Shown: positions 50,763 through 60,120 of the stretch, in pieces
Position numbering within the stretch: position 1 is the stretch's first letter
Layout of the letters: each line of letters opens with the position of its first letter
Assembly: GCA_963729695.1 (NCBI GenBank)
Contig: CAVSOT010000007.1
Coordinates: 186,001-250,000, forward strand
Direction: 5' to 3'
Origin: PALSA-693 sp963729695
Lineage (GTDB): Bacteria > Actinomycetota > Acidimicrobiia > Acidimicrobiales > Palsa-688
Length of the DNA: 64,000 bases
Translations under genes and position numbers: made by a program
The notes under the pieces: generated by a model
What the model saw: only the letters and a program-made list of their open reading frames with translations
The model's database searches: none
What the model was told of the DNA's origin: nothing

Positions 50763-53627
50763 GTGCACGAGTTTTTGCCGTTTATTATTATTGGGTTGGC
50801 CACTGGGGCGGTGTATGGGCTGGCCGGTATGGGTTTGGTGCTGACGTATAAGACGTCGGGTATTTTCAATTTTGGGTATGGGGCTGTGGCGGCGTTGGGG
50901 GCGTTCGCTTTTTATTTTATGCATGTGGAGCATGGGTGGCCGTGGCCGTTGGCTGCGTTGATTACCGTGTTTGTGTTTGGCGGGATTGTGGGGCTGGGTT
51001 TGGAGGTGTTGGCCCGGTCGTTGGGGGGGGCGTCGGAGACGATCAAGGTCGTTTCGACGGTGGGTTTGATTTTGATTGTGGAGGGGTTGGGGTTGTTGTG
51101 GCATCCGGTGAATCCGCCGACGATGCCGCATTTTTTGCCGCAGTCGACGGTGCGGTTGTTGGGGGTTAATGTCACTTGGGAGCAGATCATTCTGTTTGTG
51201 TTCTGTGTGGTGGCGGCCATCGTGTTGTATTGGTTTTTCCAGTCGGTGCGGCTGGGGGTTGTGATGCGGGGGGTGGTGGATAACCACGAGTTGGTGTCCA
51301 TGAGTGGGGATGACCCGATCCGGGTGCGGCGGTGGGCGTGGATTATCGGGACGGCGTTTGCCATGGTGGCGGGGTTGATGTTGTCGCCCACGCAGTCGTT
51401 GGATGGGGTGACGTTGACCACGGCGGTGTTCGCCGCGTTCGGGGCGGCGGCGATCGGCTATTTCACCAACATGCCGTTGACGTTTGTGGGCGGGTTGGCC
51501 ATTGGGATTGCCGGGGCGTTGGTGGATAAGTATTCGGCCACGATTTCGTGGATTGGGGGGTTGCCGCCCAGTTTGCCGTTCCTGATTTTGTTCGTGGTGT
51601 TGGTGGTGACGCCGCGGGGTCGGTTGATGTCGCGGCGGTTCGTGGCTTCGGTGCCGGTGAAGCGGCCCTATCAGGCGCCCACTCCGATCCGGTTGGGGAC
51701 GGCGGCGGTGTTTATCGCCTTTTTGGCGTTTGTGCCGGTGTGGCAGTTGAGCCATCTGGCCGTGTGGTCGGCGGCGTTGATCGACATGATCTTGTTCTTG
51801 TCGTTGGGTTTGTTGGTGAAGCGGTCGGGGCAGATCTCGTTGTGTCAGTTGGCTTTCGCGGCGGTGGGGGCGGCGGCCTTCGGGCATTTCGCGGCGTATG
51901 GGATCCCGTGGTTGTTGGCGTTGGTGCTGGCCACGTTGGTGGCGGTGCCGGTGGGGGCGTTGGTGGCTATCCCGGCGGTGCGGGTGTCGGGGGTGTTCTT
52001 GGCGTTGGCCACGTTGGGGTTTGGGATTTTGGTGGAGCAGGTGTTTTACACCCGGAGTTACATGTTCGGGGGGACGACGTTGGGGATCGCCGACCCCCGC
52101 CCTGACGTGTCCATCGGCGGGTGGAACATGTCCACCGACAAGGGGTTTTATTACGTGTTGTTGATCATCACGGTGTTGGTGGTGATCGTGATGTCGGCTA
52201 TCGGGTCGGGCCGCTTGGGCCGCCTGTTGGAGGCTATGGCCGATTCGCCGTTGGCGTTGGAGACCCAGGGGGCCACTTCCAGCGTGTTGAAGGTGATCGT
52301 GTTTTGTATCACCGCGGCGATGGCGTCGCTGGCCGGGGCGTTGACCGGGATGCTGTATCACTACGCGGTGGGTGACTACTTCCAGTCGTTCGCCTCGTTG
52401 GAGTTGGTGGCCATCGTGGTCATCATCACCCTGGGCGAGCCGTGGTATGCGGTGTTGGGGGCGGTGGGCTACACCGTCATTCCCGGCTACCTGCCCGGCG
52501 GGAACGTGTCCACCTACTTGTTGTTGCTGTTCGGGGTGGGCGCCACCACGGCGGCGTGGGGGACCCGCCAAGGCGGCACCCCGGCCCCGGTGGCCGCCTT
52601 CATAGATCGCATCGGCGGGCGCCGCCCCACCCCCGTCCCAGCCCTCGCCACCGCCAGCCCAGCCGGCGGGGCGTCGACTCCGGTTGGGGTGGATGGTGAT
52701 GGAGCGCCGGTCGAAGGTGATGGGGCGGTGGCGGTGGGCGTGTCGCCGGGAGTGGTAGGGGTCACCCCGCCCGGCTCTGGTGGGGCTGGGACTGTCGGGT
52801 CTGGCGGCGAGGGGTTGGCGGTGCAGGAGTTGGCGGTGCACTTTGGCGGGGTGCGGGCGGTCAACGGGGTGTCGTTGCGGGCCCCGATGGGGGTGATCAC
52901 CGGCCTGGTGGGCCCGAACGGGGCCGGGAAGACCACGATCTTCAATGCCTGTTCGGGGTTGAACAAGCCCACCAGTGGTGAGGTGTTGTTGCACGGCACG
53001 GCGGTGTCGCATGTGGGCACGGCCCAACGGGCCCGGCGGGGGATGGGCCGCACGTTCCAGCGGCCGGAGTTGTTCAATAGCTTGACGGTGCGCCAGAACG
53101 TGGCCATGGGCCGGGAGGCGGCCTTGGCCGGAGCTAACCCGCTGGCCCAGGTGTACGGGTCTCGCCAGGCCGGCCGGATGGTGTCGGAGGTGGCCGATCG
53201 GGCCTTGGAGGTCACCGGCACGGTGCGGATCGCCGACACCCAGGTGGGGTTGCTGCCTATCGGGCAGCGGCGGCTGGTGGAGCTGGCCCGGGCGTTGGCC
53301 GGCCCGTTCGACATGTTGTTGTTGGACGAGCCCTCGTCGGGGTTGGACGGCCACGAGACCGAGCAGTTCGGGCGGGTGTTGCGCACCGCGGTGGCCGAGC
53401 AGGGCTACGGGATCTTGCTGGTGGAGCACGACATGACCTTGGTCCGCGAGGTGTGCGACTACGTGTACGTGTTGGACTTCGGCTCGTTGATCTTCGAGGG
53501 CACCCCCGACGAGATGCACGCCTCCGATCAGGTTCGGGCCGCCTACCTGGGTGACGCGGCCGTGTCGGTGGTGGGCGCCGACGGCGAGGGCGACGCCGAA
53601 CCCGAACCCCTGGTCGGTCAGGACTAA
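50763..53627 (+). CDS. Branched-chain-amino-acid-type ABC transporter, LivH-LivM-LivG fusion
   Basis: This 954-residue single protein contains a LivH-type permease (about 1-290), a LivM-type permease (about 310-600), a Gly/Pro/Val-rich linker (about 636-685) and a LivG-type ATPase (about 685-930). The ATPase has Walker A GPNGAGKTT (from residue 719), a noncanonical signature LPIGQRR in place of LSGGQ, and Walker B MLLLDEPSSGLD. Liv components are usually separate polypeptides; LivM-LivG fusions are known in actinobacteria and the triple fusion is rarer. GTG 50763 follows AGGTAGGAG. Codon use is atypical, with many TTG leucine and GGG glycine codons. The cargo may be an amino acid, amide, urea or small organic acid. 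Confidence 0.92.
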   Translation: MHEFLPFIIIGLATGAVYGLAGMGLVLTYKTSGIFNFGYGAVAALGAFAFYFMHVEHGWPWPLAALITVFVFGGIVGLGLEVLARSLGGASETIKVVSTVGLILIVEGLGLLWHPVNPPTMPHFLPQSTVRLLGVNVTWEQIILFVFCVVAAIVLYWFFQSVRLGVVMRGVVDNHELVSMSGDDPIRVRRWAWIIGTAFAMVAGLMLSPTQSLDGVTLTTAVFAAFGAAAIGYFTNMPLTFVGGLAIGIAGALVDKYSATISWIGGLPPSLPFLILFVVLVVTPRGRLMSRRFVASVPVKRPYQAPTPIRLGTAAVFIAFLAFVPVWQLSHLAVWSAALIDMILFLSLGLLVKRSGQISLCQLAFAAVGAAAFGHFAAYGIPWLLALVLATLVAVPVGALVAIPAVRVSGVFLALATLGFGILVEQVFYTRSYMFGGTTLGIADPRPDVSIGGWNMSTDKGFYYVLLIITVLVVIVMSAIGSGRLGRLLEAMADSPLALETQGATSSVLKVIVFCITAAMASLAGALTGMLYHYAVGDYFQSFASLELVAIVVIITLGEPWYAVLGAVGYTVIPGYLPGGNVSTYLLLLFGVGATTAAWGTRQGGTPAPVAAFIDRIGGRRPTPVPALATASPAGGASTPVGVDGDGAPVEGDGAVAVGVSPGVVGVTPPGSGGAGTVGSGGEGLAVQELAVHFGGVRAVNGVSLRAPMGVITGLVGPNGAGKTTIFNACSGLNKPTSGEVLLHGTAVSHVGTAQRARRGMGRTFQRPELFNSLTVRQNVAMGREAALAGANPLAQVYGSRQAGRMVSEVADRALEVTGTVRIADTQVGLLPIGQRRLVELARALAGPFDMLLLDEPSSGLDGHETEQFGRVLRTAVAEQGYGILLVEHDMTLVREVCDYVYVLDFGSLIFEGTPDEMHASDQVRAAYLGDAAVSVVGADGEGDAEPEPLVGQD

Positions 53628-53660
53628 CCGCCGCTAAGGACGAGCCAGGAGGACCGGGCC

Positions 53661-54356
53661 ATGTTGACGTTGGATTCGGTGACCGCCGGATATGGCGACA
53701 CCATGGTGTTGCGTTCGGTGGATCTGACCGTGGGGGATGGGGAGGTGGTGGCCCTGTTGGGCCCCAACGGGGCGGGCAAGAGCACCCTGTTGCGGACGGC
53801 CACCGGGTTCGTGAAGCCCCGCTCGGGGCGCGTCGAGCTCGCCGGGGAGGACCTCACCGGCCGCTCTCCGTACGTGTATGTCCGCCGGGGGGTGTGTCAC
53901 CTGCCCGAAGGGCGGGGGATCTTCCCCTCGTTGACCGTGCAGGAAAACCTGACCATCCAGTCCCGCGGCCGGCCCATAGGCGACGCCACGGCCGAAGCCA
54001 CCGAACTGTTCCCGGTGCTGGGCTCGCGCCTGAAACAAACCGCCGGCAGTCTTTCCGGCGGCGAACAACAAATGCTGGCCCTGTCCCGGGCCTACATCAC
54101 CAAACCCAAAGTGGTGTTGGTCGACGAGGCCTCCCTGGGCCTGGCCCCCATCATGGTCGACAAGATCTACGAGGCCCTGGCCGAACTGGTCACCCGGGGC
54201 ATGTCGGTCATCGTGGTCGAACAGTACGTACAAAAAGCCTTGTCCCTGGCCAAGACCGTCTACATCCTCAGCCGGGGCGAGATCATCCACCACGGCCCGG
54301 CCGACCAGATCGACACCGACGAGATCTACCAGCGCTACCTCGGCATCGAATCCTGA
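53661..54356 (+). CDS. livF: Branched-chain-amino-acid-type ABC transporter ATPase (LivF)
   Basis: This is a 231-residue LivF-type ATPase: ALLGPNGAGKSTLL is Walker A, GEQQMLALSRAY in the LSGGEQQ signature region is intact, and VLVDEASLGLAPIMVD is Walker B and the D-loop. GGSLTVQ-type segments such as GRGIFPSLTVQENL fit LivF. It starts 33 bases after the fused permease/ATPase and pairs with its ATPase domain. TTG codons dominate the first third, and C-ending codons the rest. Confidence 0.94.
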   Translation: MLTLDSVTAGYGDTMVLRSVDLTVGDGEVVALLGPNGAGKSTLLRTATGFVKPRSGRVELAGEDLTGRSPYVYVRRGVCHLPEGRGIFPSLTVQENLTIQSRGRPIGDATAEATELFPVLGSRLKQTAGSLSGGEQQMLALSRAYITKPKVVLVDEASLGLAPIMVDKIYEALAELVTRGMSVIVVEQYVQKALSLAKTVYILSRGEIIHHGPADQIDTDEIYQRYLGIES

Positions 54357-54458
54357 CCACCACCCACACGCCCGCCCACGACTACCACTAGCAGGAAGCA
54401 TTGGTGTACTGGTACAGGAGTGGTGGGAGAGCGGGTCGAGGGACTAGGAAGGACATCT

Positions 54459-55391
54459 GTGGAGCTGGTGACGACGGGACTGGCGTTCCCAGAGGGGCCG
54501 ATAGGCCTTCCCGGTGGTGAGGTCCTGGTCGGGGAGATCCAGACCGGCAACGTCACTCGGGTCAGCCCGTCGGGGGAGAAGACAGTGATCGCCCACTGTG
54601 GAGGGGGCCCCAACGGAGCTGCTATCGGCCCAGACGGCTGCGTGTATGTCTGCAACAACGGTGGCTTCGACTGGGCGACTACAAACGGGTTCAACTTTCC
54701 CACCGGCCGGGCCGAGAAGTCCATCGGAGGTCTGATCCAGCGGGTCGATCCGGAGACTGGTCAGGCCGACACGCTGTACGACCATTGCGGGGAGAATCCC
54801 CTCAGTTCGCCCAACGACATCGTCTTCGACAACGTGGGCGGGTTCTACTTTACGGACAACGGAGCCTCGTATCAGCGAAAGACCGACAACGGCGCCGTCT
54901 ACTACGCCAAGGCCGACGGCAGCGACATCCAGGAGGTGGCGTATCCGCTGCTCGGCCCCAACGGGATAGGCCTGTCTCCGACTTGGGACCGGCTGTATGT
55001 GACAGAGACCCGGACAGCTCGGGTCTGGACCTGGCCCATCGAGTCGCCTGGCGTGCTGGGAAAAGAGAGCATTCCCTACTATCCCTCGGGCGCATCTCTC
55101 CTGTATCACTCACCCGAGTTTGCCTATTTTGACTCGTTGGCGATGGACAGCGATGGCAATGTATGCGTGGCTACCCTGGTAAAGGCTGGGGTCACGCAAA
55201 TCAGCCCGGCAGGCGAACGTCTGGCCTATTTTGGCGTCCCTGAGCACGATCCTCTGGTGACGAACGTCTGCTTCGGGGTAGATGATCGGAGGGCGGCATA
55301 CATCACGTCCTCCGGCCTGGGCCGTCTGTACCGGATGACGTGGCCCACCGCCGGAGGTGTTCTCGCCACCGAGAAGCTCAAAGGCGAATGA
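54459..55391 (+). CDS. SMP-30/gluconolactonase-like beta-propeller hydrolase
   Basis: The protein has about 310 residues and a six-bladed beta-propeller pattern: GLAFPEGPIGLPGGEVLVGEI, GGGPNGAAIGPDGCVYVCNNGG, LSSPNDIVFDNVGGFYFTDNG and LGPNGIGLSPTWDRLYVTET. The repeated Asn and Glu residues fit the metal site of the family. GTG 54459 has AGGAAGGA six bases upstream; the frame is open to 54420. It probably hydrolyses a lactone. It lies between the transporter ATPase and an LLM enzyme, which fits catabolism of an imported compound. Confidence 0.83.
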   Translation: MELVTTGLAFPEGPIGLPGGEVLVGEIQTGNVTRVSPSGEKTVIAHCGGGPNGAAIGPDGCVYVCNNGGFDWATTNGFNFPTGRAEKSIGGLIQRVDPETGQADTLYDHCGENPLSSPNDIVFDNVGGFYFTDNGASYQRKTDNGAVYYAKADGSDIQEVAYPLLGPNGIGLSPTWDRLYVTETRTARVWTWPIESPGVLGKESIPYYPSGASLLYHSPEFAYFDSLAMDSDGNVCVATLVKAGVTQISPAGERLAYFGVPEHDPLVTNVCFGVDDRRAAYITSSGLGRLYRMTWPTAGGVLATEKLKGE

Positions 55392-55436
55392 GCGTCCCGG
55401 TCCTCCCGGCTCGGCCAAGCTGTCTGGGAGTTGGCT

Positions 55437-56321
55437 GTGGTGAATGAGGACGGCGCTCGGGAACTGCCTCGCCTCGGCATCTCGTTCCCGACGCCGATCA
55501 AAGGCAACGGCCTTCCTGTTTCCGGCGCGGAGCTGATCGAAGGCGCCCAGGAGATCGAGGAGCTCGGCTTCTACGGGATCTGGATCGCCGATGCCATTGG
55601 GCGGGGCTACTTCTCCCCTGACCCGCTGGTTGGCCTGGCTGCCGTGGCCGGCGCCACCCACCGTCTCGAGTTGGGGACGTGCATTCTCCAGGTCCCACTC
55701 GCGAATCCGGTCACGTTGGCCCGCCGGATTCTCAGTGTCGCGCTGGTGGCGGGAGGTCGACTGGTCGTGGGGGTAGGGGCGGGCTCCACCGTTGCCGATT
55801 TCGAGGCGGTCGGTGCGGACTTCGGCGGTCGCTTCAAGTCCCTAGACGAAGCGCTCGTCACCATGAAGGCGCTGTGGCAGGGCGAACAGGTCGGAGCTGC
55901 GCAGCTCGATCCGTGGCCAAACATGCTCGGTGGTCCGCCCATCCTGGTCGGGGCCTGGGCCGGCAAGTGGATCGAGCGTGCGGCCTCCGACCTCGACGGT
56001 TGGATCGGATCGGGGGCCAAGGCCGGGTCCACCCGTCCGGACGGGAGCTACCGGCAGGCGACCTGGGAACGCGTCGAGGCAGCCGTTCAGCGCTTCCGCT
56101 CCTGCGGCGGTCGCCGGGCCATCCTGGCCAGTGTGGTCGCCGACCTGGATGGTGAGGGGTCCGCGGAGCCGGATCGCCCGGTCGATCTGCGCTGCCCCCC
56201 CGATGAAGCCAGGCGGCGGCTCCGCCGTCTGGCCCAAATCGGATTCGACGACATCGTGGTCGTGAGCGCCAACCGCAGCCCGGACCACGTCGCCTCGCTG
56301 GCTGACCTCACGCGGGCCTGA
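55437..56321 (+). CDS. LLM-class F420-dependent oxidoreductase
   Basis: This is a 294-residue luciferase-like protein with RLGISFPTPIKGNG, GFYGIWIADAIGRGYFSPDPLVGLAAVAGAT, LELGTCILQVPLANPVTLARR and GGRLVVGVGAGSTVADFEAVGADF. It differs in sequence from the LLM pair at 7860/9755. GTG 55437 has GGGAG six bases before it; TTG 55431 is the alternative. It lies in the transporter cluster and probably oxidises an imported substrate using F420. Confidence 0.86.
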   Translation: MVNEDGARELPRLGISFPTPIKGNGLPVSGAELIEGAQEIEELGFYGIWIADAIGRGYFSPDPLVGLAAVAGATHRLELGTCILQVPLANPVTLARRILSVALVAGGRLVVGVGAGSTVADFEAVGADFGGRFKSLDEALVTMKALWQGEQVGAAQLDPWPNMLGGPPILVGAWAGKWIERAASDLDGWIGSGAKAGSTRPDGSYRQATWERVEAAVQRFRSCGGRRAILASVVADLDGEGSAEPDRPVDLRCPPDEARRRLRRLAQIGFDDIVVVSANRSPDHVASLADLTRA

Positions 56322-56534
56322 CCGCAGGTGTGAGGCAGTGGGCCTCGGGATCGAAGCCCGGGCCCCCGAGTTGGGCCGTCGGTCGCAGCCCGGCTGGTGC
56401 TCGTGGCTGTGGTACTTGGCGCGTCGGGTGCTATCTGGCAAACAATTTCGCCGTGCTAAGGTCACGGGCTCGCTCGCCAGTCGTCCGGTTGGCGGGATGG
56501 ACATAGGTCCCTTATCCAGGGGGGAACAGACCCA

Positions 56535-57830
56535 GTGATTCAGAAACGCAAGCTGTTGTCAGGGGCGTTCGCGCTGGCGGTCGCGGTGACGGTCGGCGCC
56601 TGCTCGTCCAGCAGCAACCACTCATCTACCAGCCCGACGACGGGCTCGTCCGGTGCGGCGGGGTCTTCTGGCTCCTCGTCAAGCAGCGAGTCCGCTTCGT
56701 CGACCGGCTCCCAGGCGACCGGCGCCCCGATCAAGGTTGGGATGGTGTGCACCTGCTCCGGTTCGTTCGGTCCGGTGATCGTGCCCATCACTGACGTCTA
56801 TAAGTCCTGGGTGGATAGCGTCAATGGGTCCGGTGGCATTAACGGGCATCCCATCGACCTCATTGTCAAGGACGACGGCGGTGTGCCGGGCACGTCCGAC
56901 ACGGATATCCAGAGCCTCATCTCTCAGCACGTGGACGCCATCGCGGACATGACCATTGCCGATGAGACGTGGGCCTCGACCATCCAGGCGGCCAACATTC
57001 CGGTGGTCGGCATCGACGTCACCGAGACCCCGTTCTACACAAACCCCGACTTCTATCCCGAAGGTCAGACCAACGATGCCGTGGTCTACGCCAACGTCGA
57101 AGTGGCCAAGGCGTCAGGGGCCAAGAATCTCGGTGACCTCTACTGCGCCGAAGCCGCCTCCTGTGCGGAGGGCGCCGCGCTCTACAAGACGGCGGGTACG
57201 AAACAGGGACTGCCGGTCATCTACAACGGAGAGATCGCGGCGACCGCACCCAACTACACCGCCCAGTGCCTGGCGGCTCAGCAAGCCCATGTCCAAGCGG
57301 TCTTCATCGGCGACAGCCAGGTGATCGTCAGCCGGGTCGCAGCCGACTGTGCCCGACAGGGGTACACCCCGACCTACATCACCGACGGCGAGGGTTACAG
57401 CACCATTTTGCAGACGACGCCCGGCATCAAGGACACGCTCTGGTCCTCGTACAACGACATTCCCTTCTACGCCGACACCCCTTCTATCCAGCAGATGAAC
57501 GCCGCCATCGACAAGTACTACCCCGGCATGCGCAGCAACGGCAACGAGTTCAGTGAGTTGGCCGCCTACTCCTGGCCGTCTGGCTTGCTGCTCCAGGACG
57601 CGGTCAAGGCCGGCGGCCTCGGCCCCAGCGACACTCCGAGCGCCGCAGAGGTCGTGAAGGGTCTCGAAGCGTTGAAGGGCGACACGTTGCAGGGATGGGC
57701 TCCGCCCCTGACCTTCGCGCCGGGAAAGCCCCACCCCGTGGACTGCTGGTTCGTGGGCCGCCTCCAAAACGGAGTACCCAGCGTGCTCAACAACGGGCAG
57801 GTCTCCTGCGAGCCCGGGACCTCGTCGTAG
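56535..57830 (+). CDS. ABC transporter substrate-binding lipoprotein (LivJ-like)
   Basis: The 431-residue protein has a lipoprotein signal: RKR-type positive start, a hydrophobic stretch and a VGAC lipobox with Cys23. A Ser/Thr-rich spacer follows, then the periplasmic-binding fold (KVGMVCTCSGSFGPV, GHPIDLIVKDDGG, and a C-terminal GMRSNGNEFSELAAYSWPSGLL). It is a type I binding protein like LivJ or an amide-binding protein. The gap upstream (56322-56534) contains no gene. It is likely the receptor for the LivHMG fusion and LivF. Confidence 0.9.
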   Translation: MIQKRKLLSGAFALAVAVTVGACSSSSNHSSTSPTTGSSGAAGSSGSSSSSESASSTGSQATGAPIKVGMVCTCSGSFGPVIVPITDVYKSWVDSVNGSGGINGHPIDLIVKDDGGVPGTSDTDIQSLISQHVDAIADMTIADETWASTIQAANIPVVGIDVTETPFYTNPDFYPEGQTNDAVVYANVEVAKASGAKNLGDLYCAEAASCAEGAALYKTAGTKQGLPVIYNGEIAATAPNYTAQCLAAQQAHVQAVFIGDSQVIVSRVAADCARQGYTPTYITDGEGYSTILQTTPGIKDTLWSSYNDIPFYADTPSIQQMNAAIDKYYPGMRSNGNEFSELAAYSWPSGLLLQDAVKAGGLGPSDTPSAAEVVKGLEALKGDTLQGWAPPLTFAPGKPHPVDCWFVGRLQNGVPSVLNNGQVSCEPGTSS

Positions 57831-57934
57831 CCACAGAGCGAGGAAACCGTGGTTGGGGTTGGCCCGGTCCGTATCGCCCCGGGCCGACCCCGTCATCGGG
57901 TTTTCAGCCTGGTGACCTGATCTCGGGCACACGG

Positions 57935-58756
57935 CTAAGGGCGTTTGGCGGTCTGCTTTTGGGCTCGGGCTGATGCGGTTGGGGAGGTGCCGCTGGCCTC
58001 TGTCGAGGGGCCCACTGGGTCGTGCCCATCGTCGACGATGGCGCTCAGGCGTAGCAGCTCCGGGATGGTGAGTATGCCCGGCAGGGTGTGCAGATCCTTG
58101 ATCCGGACCCGGTCCTGAAGAATTACCCCGGCGATGTCCACCCGGTGATCGCGGATCAGCTGCTCGACCCGGTCGAGGTTGGTGTCCACGCAGGCCTGGT
58201 AGAGCTCGGCGAAGTAGGCCTGCGTGACCTGAGCGATGCGGCGGTTGGCGTACCAAAAGCGGTTGAGGAACACGTGGGTGTGCTCGACCACTTGCATGGC
58301 GAAGCGATTCATCATGGGAGCCTCGGCCGCCTGGTAGAGGCGGACGTGGAAACGGTGGGTGGGGTCGACCAGCTGGGCGTGGCCCTCGGGAAGTGGGATA
58401 TCCCGAATCTCGTCCACGATCTTGCCCAACGCTTGCAAATCGTCTTCACTGAGGTTGCGACACCCGGCCCGTCCCAGCCCTGCTTCGAGCAGGAGGCGGG
58501 TAGCCAAGACATCCTCCAGGTAGGGGATCGTCAGTTCGGTGATGATGGCCCCCCGCCGAGGCAGCAGCTTCACGAAGCCTTCTGATTCGAGCCGTTCCAA
58601 GGCCAACCGAACCGGGGTGCGGCTGACCTGCAGACGTTCGGCCCACTCATCTTGGGGGATCCGCTGTCCAGGCCCGAGCGCGCCAGTCATGATGTCACTG
58701 CGAATCGCCTCAACCAGAGCGTCAACCGCGCTTTTTTCAGACTTGACGGGTGACAT
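57935..58756 (-). CDS. GntR-family regulator (FCD/FadR-type)
   Basis: The 273-residue regulator has an N-terminal winged HTH: LVEAIRSDIMTGALGPGQRIPQDEWAERLQVSRTPVRLALERLESEGFVKLLPRRGAIIT. An all-helical FCD effector domain follows (RLLLEAGLGRAGC, HRFHVRLYQAAEAPMMNRF, DHRVDIAGVIL). ATG 58756 is preferred, after a GGAAGG; GTG 58771 is possible. It is the last gene of the minus-strand operon with E2, E1beta and E1alpha, and probably controls it through an acid ligand. Confidence 0.9.
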   Translation of the reverse strand: MSPVKSEKSAVDALVEAIRSDIMTGALGPGQRIPQDEWAERLQVSRTPVRLALERLESEGFVKLLPRRGAIITELTIPYLEDVLATRLLLEAGLGRAGCRNLSEDDLQALGKIVDEIRDIPLPEGHAQLVDPTHRFHVRLYQAAEAPMMNRFAMQVVEHTHVFLNRFWYANRRIAQVTQAYFAELYQACVDTNLDRVEQLIRDHRVDIAGVILQDRVRIKDLHTLPGILTIPELLRLSAIVDDGHDPVGPSTEASGTSPTASARAQKQTAKRP

Positions 58757-58938
58757 CACCGAACCTTCCACGACGCAGGCACACGTGGAACCCTAGTTCT
58801 CGCCGTACCACCGACGGTGGCTCTGGTTGGAGACGTCGAGCGGTTGAAAGACCGGGCCAGCGGCCCGCCTGGCTCTGGCTCTCGCCGGACGGCATCCGCA
58901 GCGTCCTCCTCGCCCGTACCGCATGCCTCGTGCCCGGG

Positions 58939-60096
58939 TCAGCCTGCCTCGACGAGGCGGTCCGGTTGCTCGAGGACTTCGCCGACCGCCCGGAGGAACA
59001 GGGCGGCTGGTGCCCCATCGACAGCCCGGTGGTCGAAGGTCAGACTCAGCGCCATGAAGTGACGCCAGTCCACCTGGCCGTCCCGTCGGACCGCCCGCTC
59101 GTCCACTCGCCCGATGCCGAGGATGGCCACCTCCGGAGGGTTCACGATGGGTGTGAAGGCTCCGATGCCGTACATCCCCAGGTTCGTCACCGTGAATGTG
59201 CTACCGCTTATGTCGGGCAAGGTTGCTCGACCGCTCTGGACGCGCTCGGTCAGTTGGCGTCGTTCTTCGGCGATGGCGCCGATCGTCTTGCTGCCTGCGT
59301 CGCGAATCACCGGGACCATCAGGCCATTGTCGATGGCCACAGCCACCCCGACGTGGGCGCTTTCCCAGATCGACAGCACGTCCTGGTTCAAATGCGCGTT
59401 GAGCGTGGGATGGTCGACCAGCGCGATGGCCACGGCCTTTACCACCAGATCCGTGTACGCCGCCCCGCTCTGGTTCTTCTGGAGTGCTTCGAATGCCTTC
59501 AGTTCTGTGGCGTCGACCTCTGTGGTGAGCGTTACCAGGGCCATCTGGTGGGCTGCGTCCGCCATACGCCGGGCGGTGACGGCGCGGGTTCCCGCCAGTC
59601 GCAAGGTCCGGACCCCGCTGGAGTCGTCGACCATACGAAGCACGTCGGCCTCGGTGACTCGACCGCCGGGACCGGTTCCTTCGACCACGGCGATATCGAC
59701 GCCCCGGTCCCGGGCTACTCGACGGGCCCGGGGCTCCACCTGGCGGTGCCGACCCCCGTCCTCCGACTCAGCTGGTGCCTGGTCCTGGTTGGCGGACCGG
59801 GGGGGCGTCCGGGACGGGCCGGAGCTGTCGGGCTGCTCGTCATCCGGTACCGCTTCTCCTGGTTCGGCGATGACCGCCAACAGTTCGTAGATTCGAACCG
59901 TCCTGCCGGCCGGAGCCAGGATTCTGGCTAGGACCCCAGATGAGGGGGCGCGGACGGTATCGGTCGTCTTCTCGGACTCAATCTCGACGATCGGCTCGTC
60001 TTCGGACACCGAGTCGCCTTCGCTCTTGAGCCATTCGACGACGGTACCCTCCTGCATTCCCATGCCCCACTGGGGAAGCAATACATTCGAGGCCAC
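58939..60096 (-). CDS. Dihydrolipoamide acyltransferase E2 of a 2-oxoacid/acetoin-type dehydrogenase
   Basis: The 385-residue protein has a full E2 layout: an N-terminal lipoyl domain with IESEKTTD (Lys43 lipoylated), a linker rich in Pro, Ser and Asp, a peripheral-subunit-binding domain (EPRARRVARDRGVDIAVV) and the catalytic acyltransferase domain ending with FDHRAVDG (His356, Asp360). It transfers acyl groups from lipoyl-Lys to CoA. The E1beta start codon is 25 bases upstream on the same strand. Its lipoyl domain is similar to the free-standing one at 32061. Confidence 0.93.
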   Translation of the reverse strand: MASNVLLPQWGMGMQEGTVVEWLKSEGDSVSEDEPIVEIESEKTTDTVRAPSSGVLARILAPAGRTVRIYELLAVIAEPGEAVPDDEQPDSSGPSRTPPRSANQDQAPAESEDGGRHRQVEPRARRVARDRGVDIAVVEGTGPGGRVTEADVLRMVDDSSGVRTLRLAGTRAVTARRMADAAHQMALVTLTTEVDATELKAFEALQKNQSGAAYTDLVVKAVAIALVDHPTLNAHLNQDVLSIWESAHVGVAVAIDNGLMVPVIRDAGSKTIGAIAEERRQLTERVQSGRATLPDISGSTFTVTNLGMYGIGAFTPIVNPPEVAILGIGRVDERAVRRDGQVDWRHFMALSLTFDHRAVDGAPAALFLRAVGEVLEQPDRLVEAG

Positions 60097-60120
60097 GTTC
60101 GCAACTCTCCTGACTTGCGT

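Noticed and set aside
50616..53519. 967-codon open frame on the minus strand opposite the LivHMG gene
   Set aside because: The frame translates into His/Arg/Gln/Pro-rich low-complexity sequence with no domain, and its openness follows from the GT-rich codons of the real gene on the other strand.
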